Origin: Streptomyces himalayensis subsp. himalayensis
GTDB lineage: Bacteria > Actinomycetota > Actinomycetes > Streptomycetales > Streptomycetaceae
Assembly: GCF_013778455.1 (NCBI RefSeq)
Contig: NZ_JACEHE010000009.1
Coordinates: forward strand, 211,814 to 275,813
DNA length: 64,000 nt
Reading direction: 5' to 3'
Below, in pieces: positions 7,675 to 16,809 of the stretch. The first letter of the stretch is position 1. Each line of letters opens with the position of its first letter. A program made the position numbers and the translations under genes. The notes under the pieces are model-generated. The model was not told the origin of the DNA. It did not search any database and saw only the letters and a program-made list of their open reading frames with translations.

Positions 7675-8244
7675 ATGGAGCGGATGAAGAGCACGGAGGA
7701 CATCGAACTGCGCAGTGTCGAGGAGCTGATGGAGCTCCTGTACGCCTGCCGTGGCGCATGGGACACGCCGGACCGCACCGGCGATCCGGTGGATCTCCAC
7801 GACCATGCGCTGCAGACCGCCGCGCTGCTGCGCCGCTCCCACCCCAGCGACAAGGAGCTCCAGGTGGCGGGCCTGGTGCACGACATCGGGTATCTGCTGC
7901 CTCCGGGCGACGAGGCCCGACATGCGGATCATGCGGCGCATGCGATACGGCCGCTGCTCGGGCACCGCGTGGCGCGCCTCGTCCGGCTCCATGTGCCGGC
8001 CAAGCGCTATCTGGCGGCGACGGACCCGTGGTACGGACTGTCGCCGCAGAGCACTTTCACGCTGCAGTTGCAGGGCGGGGCGATGACTCCCGCCGAGGCG
8101 AGGGCGTTCGAGTGCGACCCGATGGCGGAGGACGCGGTCACGCTGCGGCAGGCGGACGACGCCGCGAAGGTTCCCGGCGTCAACGCCGGGATCATGGAGG
8201 ACTGGCGTCCCGTCCTGGAACTGGTGACGGCGGCCCAGCGGTGA
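7675..8244 (+). CDS. HD-domain protein, PhnZ/MIOX-like oxygenase candidate
   Basis: 189 residues; ATG 7675 with GGAGG 8 nt upstream. Metal ligands typical of HD proteins line up: His in LHDHALQTA (42/44), His69-Asp70 in LVHDIGYLL, His83/86 in ARHADHAAHA, His106 in RLHVPAKRYL and Asp161 in RQADDAAKVPG. The six-ligand layout, short length and the GxxVDLHDHALQ opening resemble the PhnZ/myo-inositol-oxygenase-like branch. Those are mixed-valence di-iron oxygenases, not phosphohydrolases. PhnZ-type enzymes oxidise alpha-hydroxyphosphonates, but no phosphonate genes are nearby. Family HD is certain; oxygenase activity is inference. Confidence 0.8.
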   Translation: MERMKSTEDIELRSVEELMELLYACRGAWDTPDRTGDPVDLHDHALQTAALLRRSHPSDKELQVAGLVHDIGYLLPPGDEARHADHAAHAIRPLLGHRVARLVRLHVPAKRYLAATDPWYGLSPQSTFTLQLQGGAMTPAEARAFECDPMAEDAVTLRQADDAAKVPGVNAGIMEDWRPVLELVTAAQR

Positions 8245-8293
8245 CGAGGCGGCGGAGCCGCCGATCAGCGCGCGCGGACGCCAGCCGCCGGCG

Positions 8294-9763
8294 CTACCAC
8301 TTCCCGGGCGCGTAGTCCTTCAGGAACACCCCGTACAGGTCCTCGCCCGCCTCGCCGCGCACGATCGGGTCGTACACGCGTGCAGCGCCGTCGACGAGGT
8401 CGAGCGGGGCGTGGAAGCCCTCCTCGGCGAGGCGGATCTTGTCGGGGTGCGGGCGCTCGTCGGTGATCCAGCCGGTGTCGACCGCGGTCATCAGGATGCG
8501 GTCGGTGTCGAACATCTCCTTGGCGCTGGTGCGCGTCAGCATGTTCAGCGCGGCCTTGGCCATGTTCGTGTGCGGGTGGCCCGCGCCCTTGTAGCCGCGG
8601 CTGAAGACGCCCTCCATGGCGGAGACGTTCACGACGTACGAGCGTCCCCCGCCGACCCGGGCCGCCGCCGCCATCGCCGGGCGCAGCCGGCTGATCAGGA
8701 TGAACGGCGCCGTGGAGTTGCACAGCTGGACCTCGAGCAGCTCGACGGGGTCGACCTCCTCGACGGTCTGGATCCAGCTGTTGGTGTCGTGCAGGTCGGG
8801 CACCAGACCGCCCGCGTCGATCGCCGTACCGGCCGCGATCCGCTCGAGCGATGCGGATCCGGAGACGAGCGCGAGCTCGGTGACGTCCTGCGCGGTGAGC
8901 GCCCCTCCCCCGGCCGCCGGAAGCGCGGCCACGGCGCCGGAACCGAAGGTGCCGATCACCTCGGCTGAGGGCAGCTCACCGGCCGGCAGCGGCGCCGACT
9001 CGGCGGACACGAGTTCGCTGTAGGCCTGGGGAGAGCGGCGTACGGTCTGCGCGGCGTTGTTGATCAGGATGTCGAGCGGGCCCGCGGCGGCGACGGAGTC
9101 GGCCAGCGCGACGACCTGCGCCGGGTCGCGCAGATCGATGCCGACGATCTTCAGCCGGTGGATCCACTCGTCGCTGTCCGGCATCGCCTTGAAGCGGCGG
9201 ATCGCGTCGTTCGGGAAGCGCGTGGTGATCGTGGTCTGCGCGCCGTCGCGCAGCAGCCGCAGCGCGATGTACATGCCGATCTTGGCGCGGCCGCCGGTGA
9301 GCAGCGCCCGCTTGCCGGTGAGGTCGGTGCGGGCGTCGCGGCGGTCGCGGTTCTCGGCGGCGCACGTCTGGCAGAGCTGGTGGTAGAAGACGTCGACCTC
9401 GACGTACCGCTGCTTGCAGATGTAGCAGGACCGCGGGCGCTGGAGTATGCCCGCGATCTCGCCCTTCGCGCTGGAGGAGGGCAGGATGCCCTGCGTCTCG
9501 TCGTCGATGCGCTCCGCCGAGCCGGTCGCTGTGGCTTCCGTCACGGCCTTGTCGTGTGCGGTCTTGGCGGCCCGGCGCTCCTGGCGGCGGCGCTGCTTCA
9601 CGGTGCGGTAGATGCCGGAGGTGGCACGCCGCACCGCGATCGCGTCAGGGTGGTCGACATCCAGCTTGTCGAGCTCCTCGAGCACCGCGAGGCAGACCGC
9701 GAGACGTTCGGGGTCGATGCCGGGACCGTACTCCTGGTCCTGGCTGTCCTGTATCACCGTCAT
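8294..9763 (-). CDS. SDR family protein with N-terminal zinc-finger region
   Basis: 489 residues from ATG 9763. Residues 1-110 are helical and charged. Cys113-x2-Cys116 and Cys131-x2-Cys134 (CYICKQRY, CQTCA) form a likely zinc ribbon. The Rossmann dehydrogenase domain follows, with LTGGRAKIGMYIA (155-167), DLRDPAQV and ILINNAAQTV (NNA motif). In the active-site region, VVNVSAMEG gives the usual Ser, but HTNMAKAAL has Thr where the YxxxK tyrosine is expected. The enzyme may therefore be catalytically altered. The gene lies 84 nt downstream of a WES/DGAT gene on the same strand. Substrate unknown. Confidence 0.85.
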   Translation of the reverse strand: MTVIQDSQDQEYGPGIDPERLAVCLAVLEELDKLDVDHPDAIAVRRATSGIYRTVKQRRRQERRAAKTAHDKAVTEATATGSAERIDDETQGILPSSSAKGEIAGILQRPRSCYICKQRYVEVDVFYHQLCQTCAAENRDRRDARTDLTGKRALLTGGRAKIGMYIALRLLRDGAQTTITTRFPNDAIRRFKAMPDSDEWIHRLKIVGIDLRDPAQVVALADSVAAAGPLDILINNAAQTVRRSPQAYSELVSAESAPLPAGELPSAEVIGTFGSGAVAALPAAGGGALTAQDVTELALVSGSASLERIAAGTAIDAGGLVPDLHDTNSWIQTVEEVDPVELLEVQLCNSTAPFILISRLRPAMAAAARVGGGRSYVVNVSAMEGVFSRGYKGAGHPHTNMAKAALNMLTRTSAKEMFDTDRILMTAVDTGWITDERPHPDKIRLAEEGFHAPLDLVDGAARVYDPIVRGEAGEDLYGVFLKDYAPGKW

Positions 9764-9847
9764 CGCTGTCTGTCCTCGTATTGCTCGCGCACCCTGACGT
9801 TCCAAGAGCCGAACTTTACGTAGGCACGCGTGTTCCCACCAAACCGC

Positions 9848-11230
9848 TCACTCCACGGCGGCCCTCTTCCGCGCCGCCGCCTCGGCGAGCTCGGCCAGTT
9901 CCGCCAGCTCGTCGCGCAGGGCCTGGGCGAGCCGGTCCAGGTCCGGCACGGCGGCCGCGTCGGCCACCATGCCGTAGTGCACCTGGCCGCGGTACGTCGA
10001 CACGGCGACCGCGAGGGACTGGCCGCGGGCCAGCGGCGCGAGCGGATAGACCTCGGCGAGTGCGCAGCCGCCGAGTTTCAGGCCGAGACTGGGCAGCGGC
10101 ACGCTGGTGACGAGGATGTCGAACCACAACCGGGCCGCCTGGCCGACGACGGGTCCGCCCAGCTTGTGGCCGAGCGCGGGCACATGGTCGGCGAGCAGCG
10201 CGACGGCGCCCGCGCCCCGGTTGGGGCCGGCGTCCTTGTTGCGGTCCATGGCGGTACGCACGGTCCGCAGCCGCGCGAGCGGGTCCGGATCGGCGACGGG
10301 GAGCCGTATCAAGTACCCGGAGAGCCGGTTGCCCTGTGGGTGCGCGGTGCGCGGCCGGCGCCGGGAGACGGGGATGAGCGCGCGGGGTTCGACGCCCTTG
10401 CTGCCGTTGCCGCGCTGGTCCAGCCAGCGGCGCAGGGCTCCGGCGACGACGGCGATCAGCACGTCGTTGACGGTGCCGCCGGCTGCCTTGCGTACGCGAT
10501 GGATGTCGTCGATGTCGAGGGCGACCCCGGCAGTGCGCCGCGTGCCTGTGGCCCGCGAGGTGAACGCCGGTGAGGAACGTACGTCCAGGGAGGCGCGGGC
10601 CACGGAGGCGCCGATGTCGAGCGCCTGGGTGACATCGGCGACGGTCTCCCTCAGCAGGCCCGGCAGTCTGCGCAGGTTCAGGTCGCCGAGCGTAATGGGG
10701 CGCACACCCGGCAGTGGCAGCCGGAGGCCGCGCGGGGCCTCCTCCGCCGGACGGGGGCGGGCGGGGGGCAGATCTACGGGGTCCATCACGGCCGCCGCGA
10801 GCGTCAGGGCCCGCAGCCCGTCGGCGAGCGCGTGGTGGAACTTGAACAGCACGGCGAAGGACGCGCCGTCGGCGGCGGGCAGGACATGCGCCTCCCACGG
10901 CGGCCTCGCCCGGTCCAGCGGCCGCTCCATCAGTGCGCCGGCGGCAGCGTGGAAATCCAGGACGGGCCCGGTCAGACGGACGTGGTCGAGCGGGTCGAAA
11001 GCAGGATCGGGTACGCGCGCCGCCCCGCCGACCGGCAGCAGGACATCGCGGATTCTCATCCGCAGGCCGGGAACGGCGGCGGCACGGGTGGCCAGGAGTT
11101 CGGCCGCGTGCTGGGCGGCGGAGGGCGAGTCGGCCGTGAACACGCCGAGCGCACCGAGGTGCATCGGGTGTTCCGCGGACTCGATGTTCCAGAACGCCAG
11201 GTCGAGTGGTGCGAGCAGGTCAGCAGTCAA
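9848..11230 (-). CDS. WES/DGAT wax ester synthase/diacylglycerol acyltransferase
   Basis: 460 residues. TTG 11230 is taken as start because the family N-terminus (TADLLAPLDLAFWNIES) begins there and GAGG lies 7 nt upstream; ATG 11293 would add 21 unrelated residues. The acyltransferase motif HHALADG (HHxxxDG, 132-138) and the PLDRARPPW motif (104-112) are both intact. The enzyme transfers acyl groups from acyl-CoA to diacylglycerol or fatty alcohols, making storage triacylglycerol or wax esters at the membrane. It lies upstream of the SDR gene in the same direction and may form an operon with it. Confidence 0.92.
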   Translation of the reverse strand: MTADLLAPLDLAFWNIESAEHPMHLGALGVFTADSPSAAQHAAELLATRAAAVPGLRMRIRDVLLPVGGAARVPDPAFDPLDHVRLTGPVLDFHAAAGALMERPLDRARPPWEAHVLPAADGASFAVLFKFHHALADGLRALTLAAAVMDPVDLPPARPRPAEEAPRGLRLPLPGVRPITLGDLNLRRLPGLLRETVADVTQALDIGASVARASLDVRSSPAFTSRATGTRRTAGVALDIDDIHRVRKAAGGTVNDVLIAVVAGALRRWLDQRGNGSKGVEPRALIPVSRRRPRTAHPQGNRLSGYLIRLPVADPDPLARLRTVRTAMDRNKDAGPNRGAGAVALLADHVPALGHKLGGPVVGQAARLWFDILVTSVPLPSLGLKLGGCALAEVYPLAPLARGQSLAVAVSTYRGQVHYGMVADAAAVPDLDRLAQALRDELAELAELAEAAARKRAAVE

Positions 11231-11380
11231 TGGCTTGCCTCGCGTGGACGACGGGGAGCCTGCAGTCAATCGTCGGCAAGCGATTACGGTCAAGTACGAT
11301 CAGGCTACGTACAGTTAACAGCTGATTAAGTCCCGACCCAGCGGGGGCGGTGTGAAGTGTGGGACCCATGAGACGGGTAT

Positions 11381-11417
11381 CGGCCGTGAACCGCGGCTAC
11401 TCCACGGTTCACGGCCG
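11381..11417 (-). terminator. Terminator of the glg genes
   Basis: A perfect 13-bp stem, CGGCCGTGAACCG (11381-11393) with CGGTTCACGGCCG (11405-11417), encloses an 11-nt loop. It lies 53 nt beyond the glgC stop. There is no T-tract, as is usual for Streptomyces hairpin terminators. Confidence 0.75.
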
Positions 11418-11469
11418 ACCGGCGGTACGAGAGCCACTCCCCGGCTTGACTGCCCGCTCCCGGGGTTGA

Positions 11470-12687
11470 CTACAGCACCTGCTGCCCCTTCCCCAGCGCG
11501 ATGACGCCTCCCTTGGAGACGGTGTAGAGCTCCTGGTCCCGCTGTGCGTTGATCCCGATGGCCGCTCCCGCCGGAACGTCGACGTTCTTGTCGAGCACGG
11601 CGCCGCGTACGACCGCACCGCGCCCCACGTGGACGTTGTCGTGCAGCACCGAGCCCTGGACGACGGCGCCCTCCTCGACGACCACGCCGGGCGAGAGGAC
11701 GGACCGGGTGACCTGGCCGCGGATGACACAGCCCGGGCTGACGATCGACTCGCTCGCGATGCCGCCCGCGACGAACTTGGCGGGCGCCAGCTGGCCGGAG
11801 TGCGTGTAGATGGGCCACTTCCGGTTGTCGAGGTTGAAGACCGGCTGGTCCGCGATCAGGTCCATGTGGGCTTCGTAGTACGTGTCGAGGGTCCCCACGT
11901 CGCGCCAGTAGCCGTGGTCGCGCGGGGTCTCGCCGGGCACGTGGTTGCCGTCGAAGTCGTAGACGTGGGCGACGCCCTGCTCGGTGAGCATCGGCAGGAT
12001 GGAGCCGCCCATGTCGTGCACCGAGTCCTCGATCTCCGAGTCCTGCTGGAGCGCGTCGATGAGGGTCTTCGTCGTAAAGATGTAGTTGCCCATGGACGCG
12101 AACACCTTGTCCGGTGCGTCCGGCAGTCCCGGCGGGTCGGCGGGCTTCTCCAGGAAGTTCCCCACGCGGATGCCGTCAGGGGCCGGCTGGATGACACCGA
12201 AGGCGGAGGCCTCGGCGCGCGGCACCCGGATCCCGGCGACGGTGACCCCGGCACCGCTCTCGATGTGCTGGGTCAGCATCTGCCGCGGGTCCATGCGGTA
12301 GACGTGGTCGGCGCCGAACACCACGATGTAGTCCGGCTGCTCGTCGTACACGAGGTTCAGGGACTGCAGGATGGCGTCCGCGCTGCCGAGGTACCAGCGG
12401 GGGCCGAGCCGCTGCTGGGCCGGGACCGGGGTGACGTAGTTGCCCAGCAGGCTGGACATCCGCCAGGTCGTGGTGATGTGCCGGTCCAGTGAGTGCGACT
12501 TGTACTGCGTCAGGACGCAGATGCGCATCATGCCGCCGTTGACCAGGTTGGAGAGCACGAAGTCGACGAGCCTGTACGTACCGCCGAACGTGACCGCCGG
12601 TTTGGCCCGGTCGGTGGTCAGCGGCATAAGCCGTTTGCCCTCTCCGCCTGCCAGGACGATTCCCAGCACATTGGGTCCACCGCGCAT
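11470..12687 (-). CDS. glgC: Glucose-1-phosphate adenylyltransferase (ADP-glucose pyrophosphorylase)
   Basis: 405 residues. ATG 12687 is chosen because GAGGGGG precedes it and actinobacterial GlgC starts at MRGGPNVLG. An in-frame ATG at 12726, overlapping the glgA stop as ATGA, would add 13 residues. The pyrophosphorylase signature GGEGKRLMPLTTDRAKPAV, FGADHVYRMD and the sugar-phosphate-binding NFLEKPADPP are intact, followed by a C-terminal left-handed beta-helix. The enzyme makes ADP-glucose from ATP and glucose-1-phosphate, the committed step for glycogen and maltose-1-phosphate. Its partner gene lies directly upstream. Confidence 0.95.
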   Translation of the reverse strand: MRGGPNVLGIVLAGGEGKRLMPLTTDRAKPAVTFGGTYRLVDFVLSNLVNGGMMRICVLTQYKSHSLDRHITTTWRMSSLLGNYVTPVPAQQRLGPRWYLGSADAILQSLNLVYDEQPDYIVVFGADHVYRMDPRQMLTQHIESGAGVTVAGIRVPRAEASAFGVIQPAPDGIRVGNFLEKPADPPGLPDAPDKVFASMGNYIFTTKTLIDALQQDSEIEDSVHDMGGSILPMLTEQGVAHVYDFDGNHVPGETPRDHGYWRDVGTLDTYYEAHMDLIADQPVFNLDNRKWPIYTHSGQLAPAKFVAGGIASESIVSPGCVIRGQVTRSVLSPGVVVEEGAVVQGSVLHDNVHVGRGAVVRGAVLDKNVDVPAGAAIGINAQRDQELYTVSKGGVIALGKGQQVL

Positions 12688-12722
12688 CGCGCCCCCTCTG
12701 CCGCCCACGCCGTCGCCGGCGT

Positions 12723-13877
12723 TCATACCGTTTTCTCGTACACCTCGACCGTGCGTCGGGCCACCGTGTCCCAGCCGAACTCGCGCACGGCTCGCTCTCG
12801 TCCGGCCTCACCCATGCGTGCCGCTTCCCCGGCATCCCCGACGAGCCGGTTCAGGGCCTCGGCGAGCCCTTGTTCGAAACGTTCCTGCTCGGTCGCCGCG
12901 TAGGGCACGAGGAGACCGCTCGTACCGTCCGCGACGACCTCGGGTATGCCGCCGACCGCCGACGCCACGACGGCAGTACCGCACGCCATCGCCTCCAGGT
13001 TCACGATGCCCAGCGGCTCGTACACCGAGGGGCAGACGAACGCCCGTGCATGCGTGAGGAGTTGGACGACCTCGCCGCGCGGCAGCATCTCGGGGATCCA
13101 GAACACCCCGTCCCGCACCGGCCTCAGCTCGTCCACCAGGGCACGGAACTCCTGGCCGATCGCCGGGGTGTCGGGGGCGCCCGCGCACAGGACGAGCTGG
13201 GCGGCGGGGTCCAGCCGGCGCGCGGCGCGCAGCAGATGGGGCACGCCCTTCTGGCGCGTGATGCGGCCGACGAAGAGGACGTACGGCCGGCCTGGGTCGA
13301 TACCGATGCGCTCCAGGACGTCCGTGTCGTGGTCGGGGCGGTACAGCTCGGAGTCGATGCCGTTGTGGACCACGTGCACCCTCGCCGGATCCAGGGCGGG
13401 GTAGCAGGTGAGGATGTCCTCGCGCATGGCGCCGGAGACGGCGATCACGGCGTCCGCGGCTTCGATCGCGGTGCGTTCGGCCCATCCTGACAGGGCGTAC
13501 CCGCCGCCGAGTTGCTCGGCCTTCCAGGGGCGCAGGGGCTCCAGCGAGTGCGAGGTCACCACATGGGGGACGCCGTACAGCAGCTTGGCGAGATGGCCGG
13601 CCAGGTTCGCGTACCACGTGTGGGAGTGGACGAGGTCGCGGCCCTCCAGAGCGGCCGCCATCGACAGGTCCACGGAGAAGGTGCGCAGGGCGTCGTTCGC
13701 CGCGTCCAGAGCGGGCCACGGGCGGTGGCGGTGGATTCCGTCGGTGGCGCCCTCGCCCCAGCAGTGCACCTGCAGGTCGGTGAGGGCCCTCAGCTCACGG
13801 GCGAGGAACTCGACGTGCACCCCGGCGCCGCCGTAGACGTCCGGCGGGTACTCCCGGGTGATCAGCCCCACTTTCAC
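12723..13877 (-). CDS. glgA: GT4 glycogen synthase / alpha-maltose-1-phosphate synthase (GlgM type)
   Basis: 384 residues from GTG 13877. The GT4 fold shows ITREYPPDVYGGAGVH at the N-terminus. The C-terminal domain has VLFVGRITRQKGV and the nucleotide-binding EPLGIVNLEAMACGTAVV with the E-x7-E pattern. The short length and GT4 type match mycobacterial GlgM (about 387 residues) rather than classical 470-residue GT5 GlgA. The likely reaction is therefore ADP-glucose plus glucose-1-phosphate to maltose-1-phosphate, feeding the GlgE pathway. It is followed directly by glgC on the same strand. The databases often label such genes glgA. Confidence 0.9.
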   Translation of the reverse strand: MKVGLITREYPPDVYGGAGVHVEFLARELRALTDLQVHCWGEGATDGIHRHRPWPALDAANDALRTFSVDLSMAAALEGRDLVHSHTWYANLAGHLAKLLYGVPHVVTSHSLEPLRPWKAEQLGGGYALSGWAERTAIEAADAVIAVSGAMREDILTCYPALDPARVHVVHNGIDSELYRPDHDTDVLERIGIDPGRPYVLFVGRITRQKGVPHLLRAARRLDPAAQLVLCAGAPDTPAIGQEFRALVDELRPVRDGVFWIPEMLPRGEVVQLLTHARAFVCPSVYEPLGIVNLEAMACGTAVVASAVGGIPEVVADGTSGLLVPYAATEQERFEQGLAEALNRLVGDAGEAARMGEAGRERAVREFGWDTVARRTVEVYEKTV

Positions 13878-14212
13878 GCAGAACCCCCAGTTTCCTCGGC
13901 CGCTCCTCCTTCATGGTCACCTACTTACGGCTCTTGCGGAAGAGCGCAGCGGAGTCTGTTCGCTGCCACGGCCGCGTGGCGGCGGGTGGTGATGCACCAC
14001 AGCAGTAGAGCAAGCGGCAGCAGACACGTCACCTCTCACCAGGGAGCCCGCGGTCCGTGTCACCCGACCAGGGGAGGACCCGGGAGGAGCCGTACTCCAT
14101 CGGCAGTACGACTCAATGCCTGCTCAGGTACGACGACGTGAACGCTTTCGGACGGCATCGTGGAGGGCATGACAGACGACCCTGCGCCGCACGCCGTGAT
14201 GAGGAGCGCCTC
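13878..14212. other. Divergent intergenic region glgA / DMT transporter
   Basis: 335 bp between two divergent genes, so both promoters should lie here. I see no confident operator or RNA element. The strong GAGGAG of the transporter is at 14201-14206. Confidence 0.4.
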
Positions 14213-15274
14213 ATGAGTGCCCTCGCGCTGTCCGTGCTGCTCTCCCTCGTCTCCGCCGTGGCCTATGCCGGCGGAGCGATCGTGCAGGAACGGGTCGCGG
14301 CGGGTACGCCGGACCAGCCGTACGCGCCGATGCGCAGCCCCGCATGGTGGGCGGCGGTCGCTCTCAGCGGCGTCGGCGGCCTGCTGCACGTGGTCGCGCT
14401 CGCCTACGGCCCGTTGAGCCTCGTACAGCCCCTGGGCGCGCTGACGATCGTCTTCGCGCTGCCCATGGCGGCCCTGTTCGTGCGCCGCCGCGCCGGGGCC
14501 ACTGCCTGGCGCGGCGCCATCATGGCGACCGTCGGCCTCGGGGGCCTGCTGTCGCTGACCGGTACGGCCGGGTCACACTCGCTGGACGGCACGCAGCGGC
14601 TCGTCGTGGCGCTGGCCACCGCGGGCGGGCTCGTGGCGCTGATGGCCTCGGCACGCGCGGCGCACCGGCACCCCGCCGTGCGCAGTGCGCTGCTCGCGGG
14701 AGCGGCGGGTGTCGCGTTCGGCGTCTCCTCGGTGTTCACGAAGACGGTCGCCGTGGACTGGACGGCCGCCTCGCCGACCGCTCAGCTGCCGAGCATGCTG
14801 GTGATCGGCGTGCTGGCGACAGCGGGAATGCTGCTGTCACAGGCCTCGTACCGGGATGCGGGGCTCGCCGCGCCGCTGGCCACTCTCACCGTCGTCAACC
14901 CGGTCGTCGCGGCCGCGGTCGGCATCACGATGTTCGGCGAATCCTTCCGCTACGGCATGACGGGCACCGTGGTCGCGCTGGGCTGCGGCGTCGTCGCGGC
15001 CGGCGGACTGATCCTGCTGACGACGGAGCGGATCAGCAGCGACGCCAAGCGGCGGGGCGGGGCGAAGGCGCCGGTGGCGGCCGGAGGGCCGGTGGCACCC
15101 GAGGCGGTGATCTCCGAGCCGGTGATCTCCGCCCAGGCGGTGGTCCGCGCCAAGACCCCGGGCGAGCCGCTGCCTGCGGTTCCGGTGCTTCCGGGACTTC
15201 CGGCGGTGCCGGTTGTGCCGGCGCCGGTCACCGTCCCTTCTGCGGCGGCGCTTCCGGTGCCGCTCAGATACTGA
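14213..15274 (+). CDS. DMT family membrane transporter
   Basis: 353 residues, ATG 14213 with GAGGAG upstream. About nine to ten hydrophobic helices fill residues 1-285, arranged as two EamA-like halves. VQERVAAG and GPLSLVQPLGALTIVFALP in the first half resemble the second-half pattern APLATLTVVNPVVAAAVG. The tail (about 290-353) is soluble, with repeated Pro-Val-Val/Leu-Pro units. Drug/metabolite-transporter proteins export small metabolites; the substrate is unknown. The 3' end overlaps the convergent peptidase gene by 11 bp. Confidence 0.85.
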   Translation: MSALALSVLLSLVSAVAYAGGAIVQERVAAGTPDQPYAPMRSPAWWAAVALSGVGGLLHVVALAYGPLSLVQPLGALTIVFALPMAALFVRRRAGATAWRGAIMATVGLGGLLSLTGTAGSHSLDGTQRLVVALATAGGLVALMASARAAHRHPAVRSALLAGAAGVAFGVSSVFTKTVAVDWTAASPTAQLPSMLVIGVLATAGMLLSQASYRDAGLAAPLATLTVVNPVVAAAVGITMFGESFRYGMTGTVVALGCGVVAAGGLILLTTERISSDAKRRGGAKAPVAAGGPVAPEAVISEPVISAQAVVRAKTPGEPLPAVPVLPGLPAVPVVPAPVTVPSAAALPVPLRY

Positions 15275-16481
15275 CGCCGCCGGCCCGCAGATAGGAGAGC
15301 GGGTCGATGTCGGAACCGAAGCCGGGCCCGGTCCGCACCTCGAAGTGCAGATGCGGGCCCGTGCTGTTGCCCGTGGAGCCGGAGCGCGCGATGCGCTGGC
15401 CACTCACCACGGTCTGCCCCGCCTTCACGGTGAGCGCCGACAGGTGCGCGTACTGGCTGTACTTGCCGTCCGCGTGCCGGATCACGACCTGGTAGCCGTA
15501 GGCGCCGCCCCATCCCGCGGACACGACACGGCCGGGGGCGACGGCCTTCACCGGGGTACCGGTCGGCACGGGGAAGTCGACACCCGTGTGGTAGCCCTTC
15601 GACCAGGAGCCACCGGCGGCGCGGTACGGGGTGCCGGGTGAGGCGGTCACGGGCGCACTGAGCCTGTGCGGCCGGTGCGTCGTGCCGGTCCGGGCGCTGT
15701 TGCCGCTCCCGCCGCTGTTGCCGCTTTCGTTCGCCGTCTGCGACGGCGCCTCGGACTTCTGGTCGTCGGCGTCCTGGCTCGCGTCCTTGTTCTCCTGCCT
15801 GCCGGGGGCCGGTGCGTCCTCCGCGCCCGGTGTGGCCGAAACCCGTAGGGAGAGCCGCTGACCGGGGATGATCAGGTTCGGATCCGATCCGACGGTCTTG
15901 CGGTTGGTCTCGTACAGCCGCCGCCAGCCGCCTCGCACATCGCGTGCCTCAGCGATCCCGGAGAGGGTGTCGCCGCGGACGACGGTGTACATCTCTGCCG
16001 TTCCCGCCTGCGACTGCGGTGTGGTCTCGGGTCTGACGTCCTTGACGTCGCGTTTCCTCTCACCGTGCGTGCCGCTCGCCGTGCCGTCGCCGGAGGTGTC
16101 TCCGCCCCTGGTGAGGCCCGCGCGCACCGAGCAGACCGGCCATGCGCCGGGTCCCGGTCCCTTGAGCACCTTCTCGGCGACGGCGATCTGCTGCTCCCTG
16201 GTGGCCTGGTCGGCGCGCGGCGCGTACGCCCTGCCGCCGTAGGCCTCCCAGGTGGACTGGCTGAACTGGAGCCCGCCGTAGTGGCCGTTGCCGGTGTTGA
16301 CGGCCCAGTCGTTGCCCGACTCGCAGGCCGCGACCTTGTTCCAGGTGCCCACGTCGGCGGCCTGCGCCGTTCCGGTACCGATCAGTGGTATCGCCATTCC
16401 GGCGCTGCCCGCGGTGACGGTGATGGACGCGCGGTTGATGCGGTTCGGATGATGACGGCGGTGGCGACCGCGTACGGCCAT
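15264..16481 (-). CDS. Secreted Rpf-like transglycosylase with LysM and M23 peptidase domains
   Basis: 405 residues. An Arg/His-rich N-terminus and hydrophobic stretch ending in GTAQAA (to about residue 42) form a signal peptide. Residues 43-118 are a resuscitation-promoting-factor/lysozyme-like domain with catalytic Glu54 in AACESGNDW and HYGGLQFSQSTWEAYGG. A LysM domain follows (about 164-214, YTVVRGDTLSGIA...NLIIPGQRL), then a low-complexity linker. The M23 metallopeptidase domain (about 285-400) has zinc ligands His298/Asp302 in HTGVDFP and His377-x-His379 in GPHLHF. It cleaves peptidoglycan glycan and peptide bonds outside the cell, probably in germination or growth. Carrying both hydrolase types in one chain is notable. 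Confidence 0.92.
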   Translation of the reverse strand: MAVRGRHRRHHPNRINRASITVTAGSAGMAIPLIGTGTAQAADVGTWNKVAACESGNDWAVNTGNGHYGGLQFSQSTWEAYGGRAYAPRADQATREQQIAVAEKVLKGPGPGAWPVCSVRAGLTRGGDTSGDGTASGTHGERKRDVKDVRPETTPQSQAGTAEMYTVVRGDTLSGIAEARDVRGGWRRLYETNRKTVGSDPNLIIPGQRLSLRVSATPGAEDAPAPGRQENKDASQDADDQKSEAPSQTANESGNSGGSGNSARTGTTHRPHRLSAPVTASPGTPYRAAGGSWSKGYHTGVDFPVPTGTPVKAVAPGRVVSAGWGGAYGYQVVIRHADGKYSQYAHLSALTVKAGQTVVSGQRIARSGSTGNSTGPHLHFEVRTGPGFGSDIDPLSYLRAGGVSI

Positions 16482-16809
16482 GGGAAGCCCCCCTTGCTTC
16501 TCACTGCGACGTACGAGGGCCGTCCCCGCGCCCCCGAGGCATCAGGAGCCGCAAAAGTAGACGCCGGGAACACGCCGTGACAAGACGGCAATCGGCCGCT
16601 CAAATCCCCTTGTGCGGCACTGAATTGCCCGGAACGCCCGCCTGCGCTGAACCGGCCGCCGGCGGCGGACGTATGGCCGGTCGGCGGGCCGAAGGAAATT
16701 CACCACGTGCGGTTTCCGCCGGGGCGGCACAGTGTCGCTCCGGACAGAGCGCGCCGCGGAGCCATACTGGCCGTCACGACCGGCATTCCCGATTGCAGGA
16801 GCTACAGGC

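Noticed and set aside
16482..16809. c-di-AMP (ydaO-type) riboswitch before the Rpf-like gene
   Set aside because: Such elements precede some Streptomyces rpf genes, but I could not find the conserved core sequences here.
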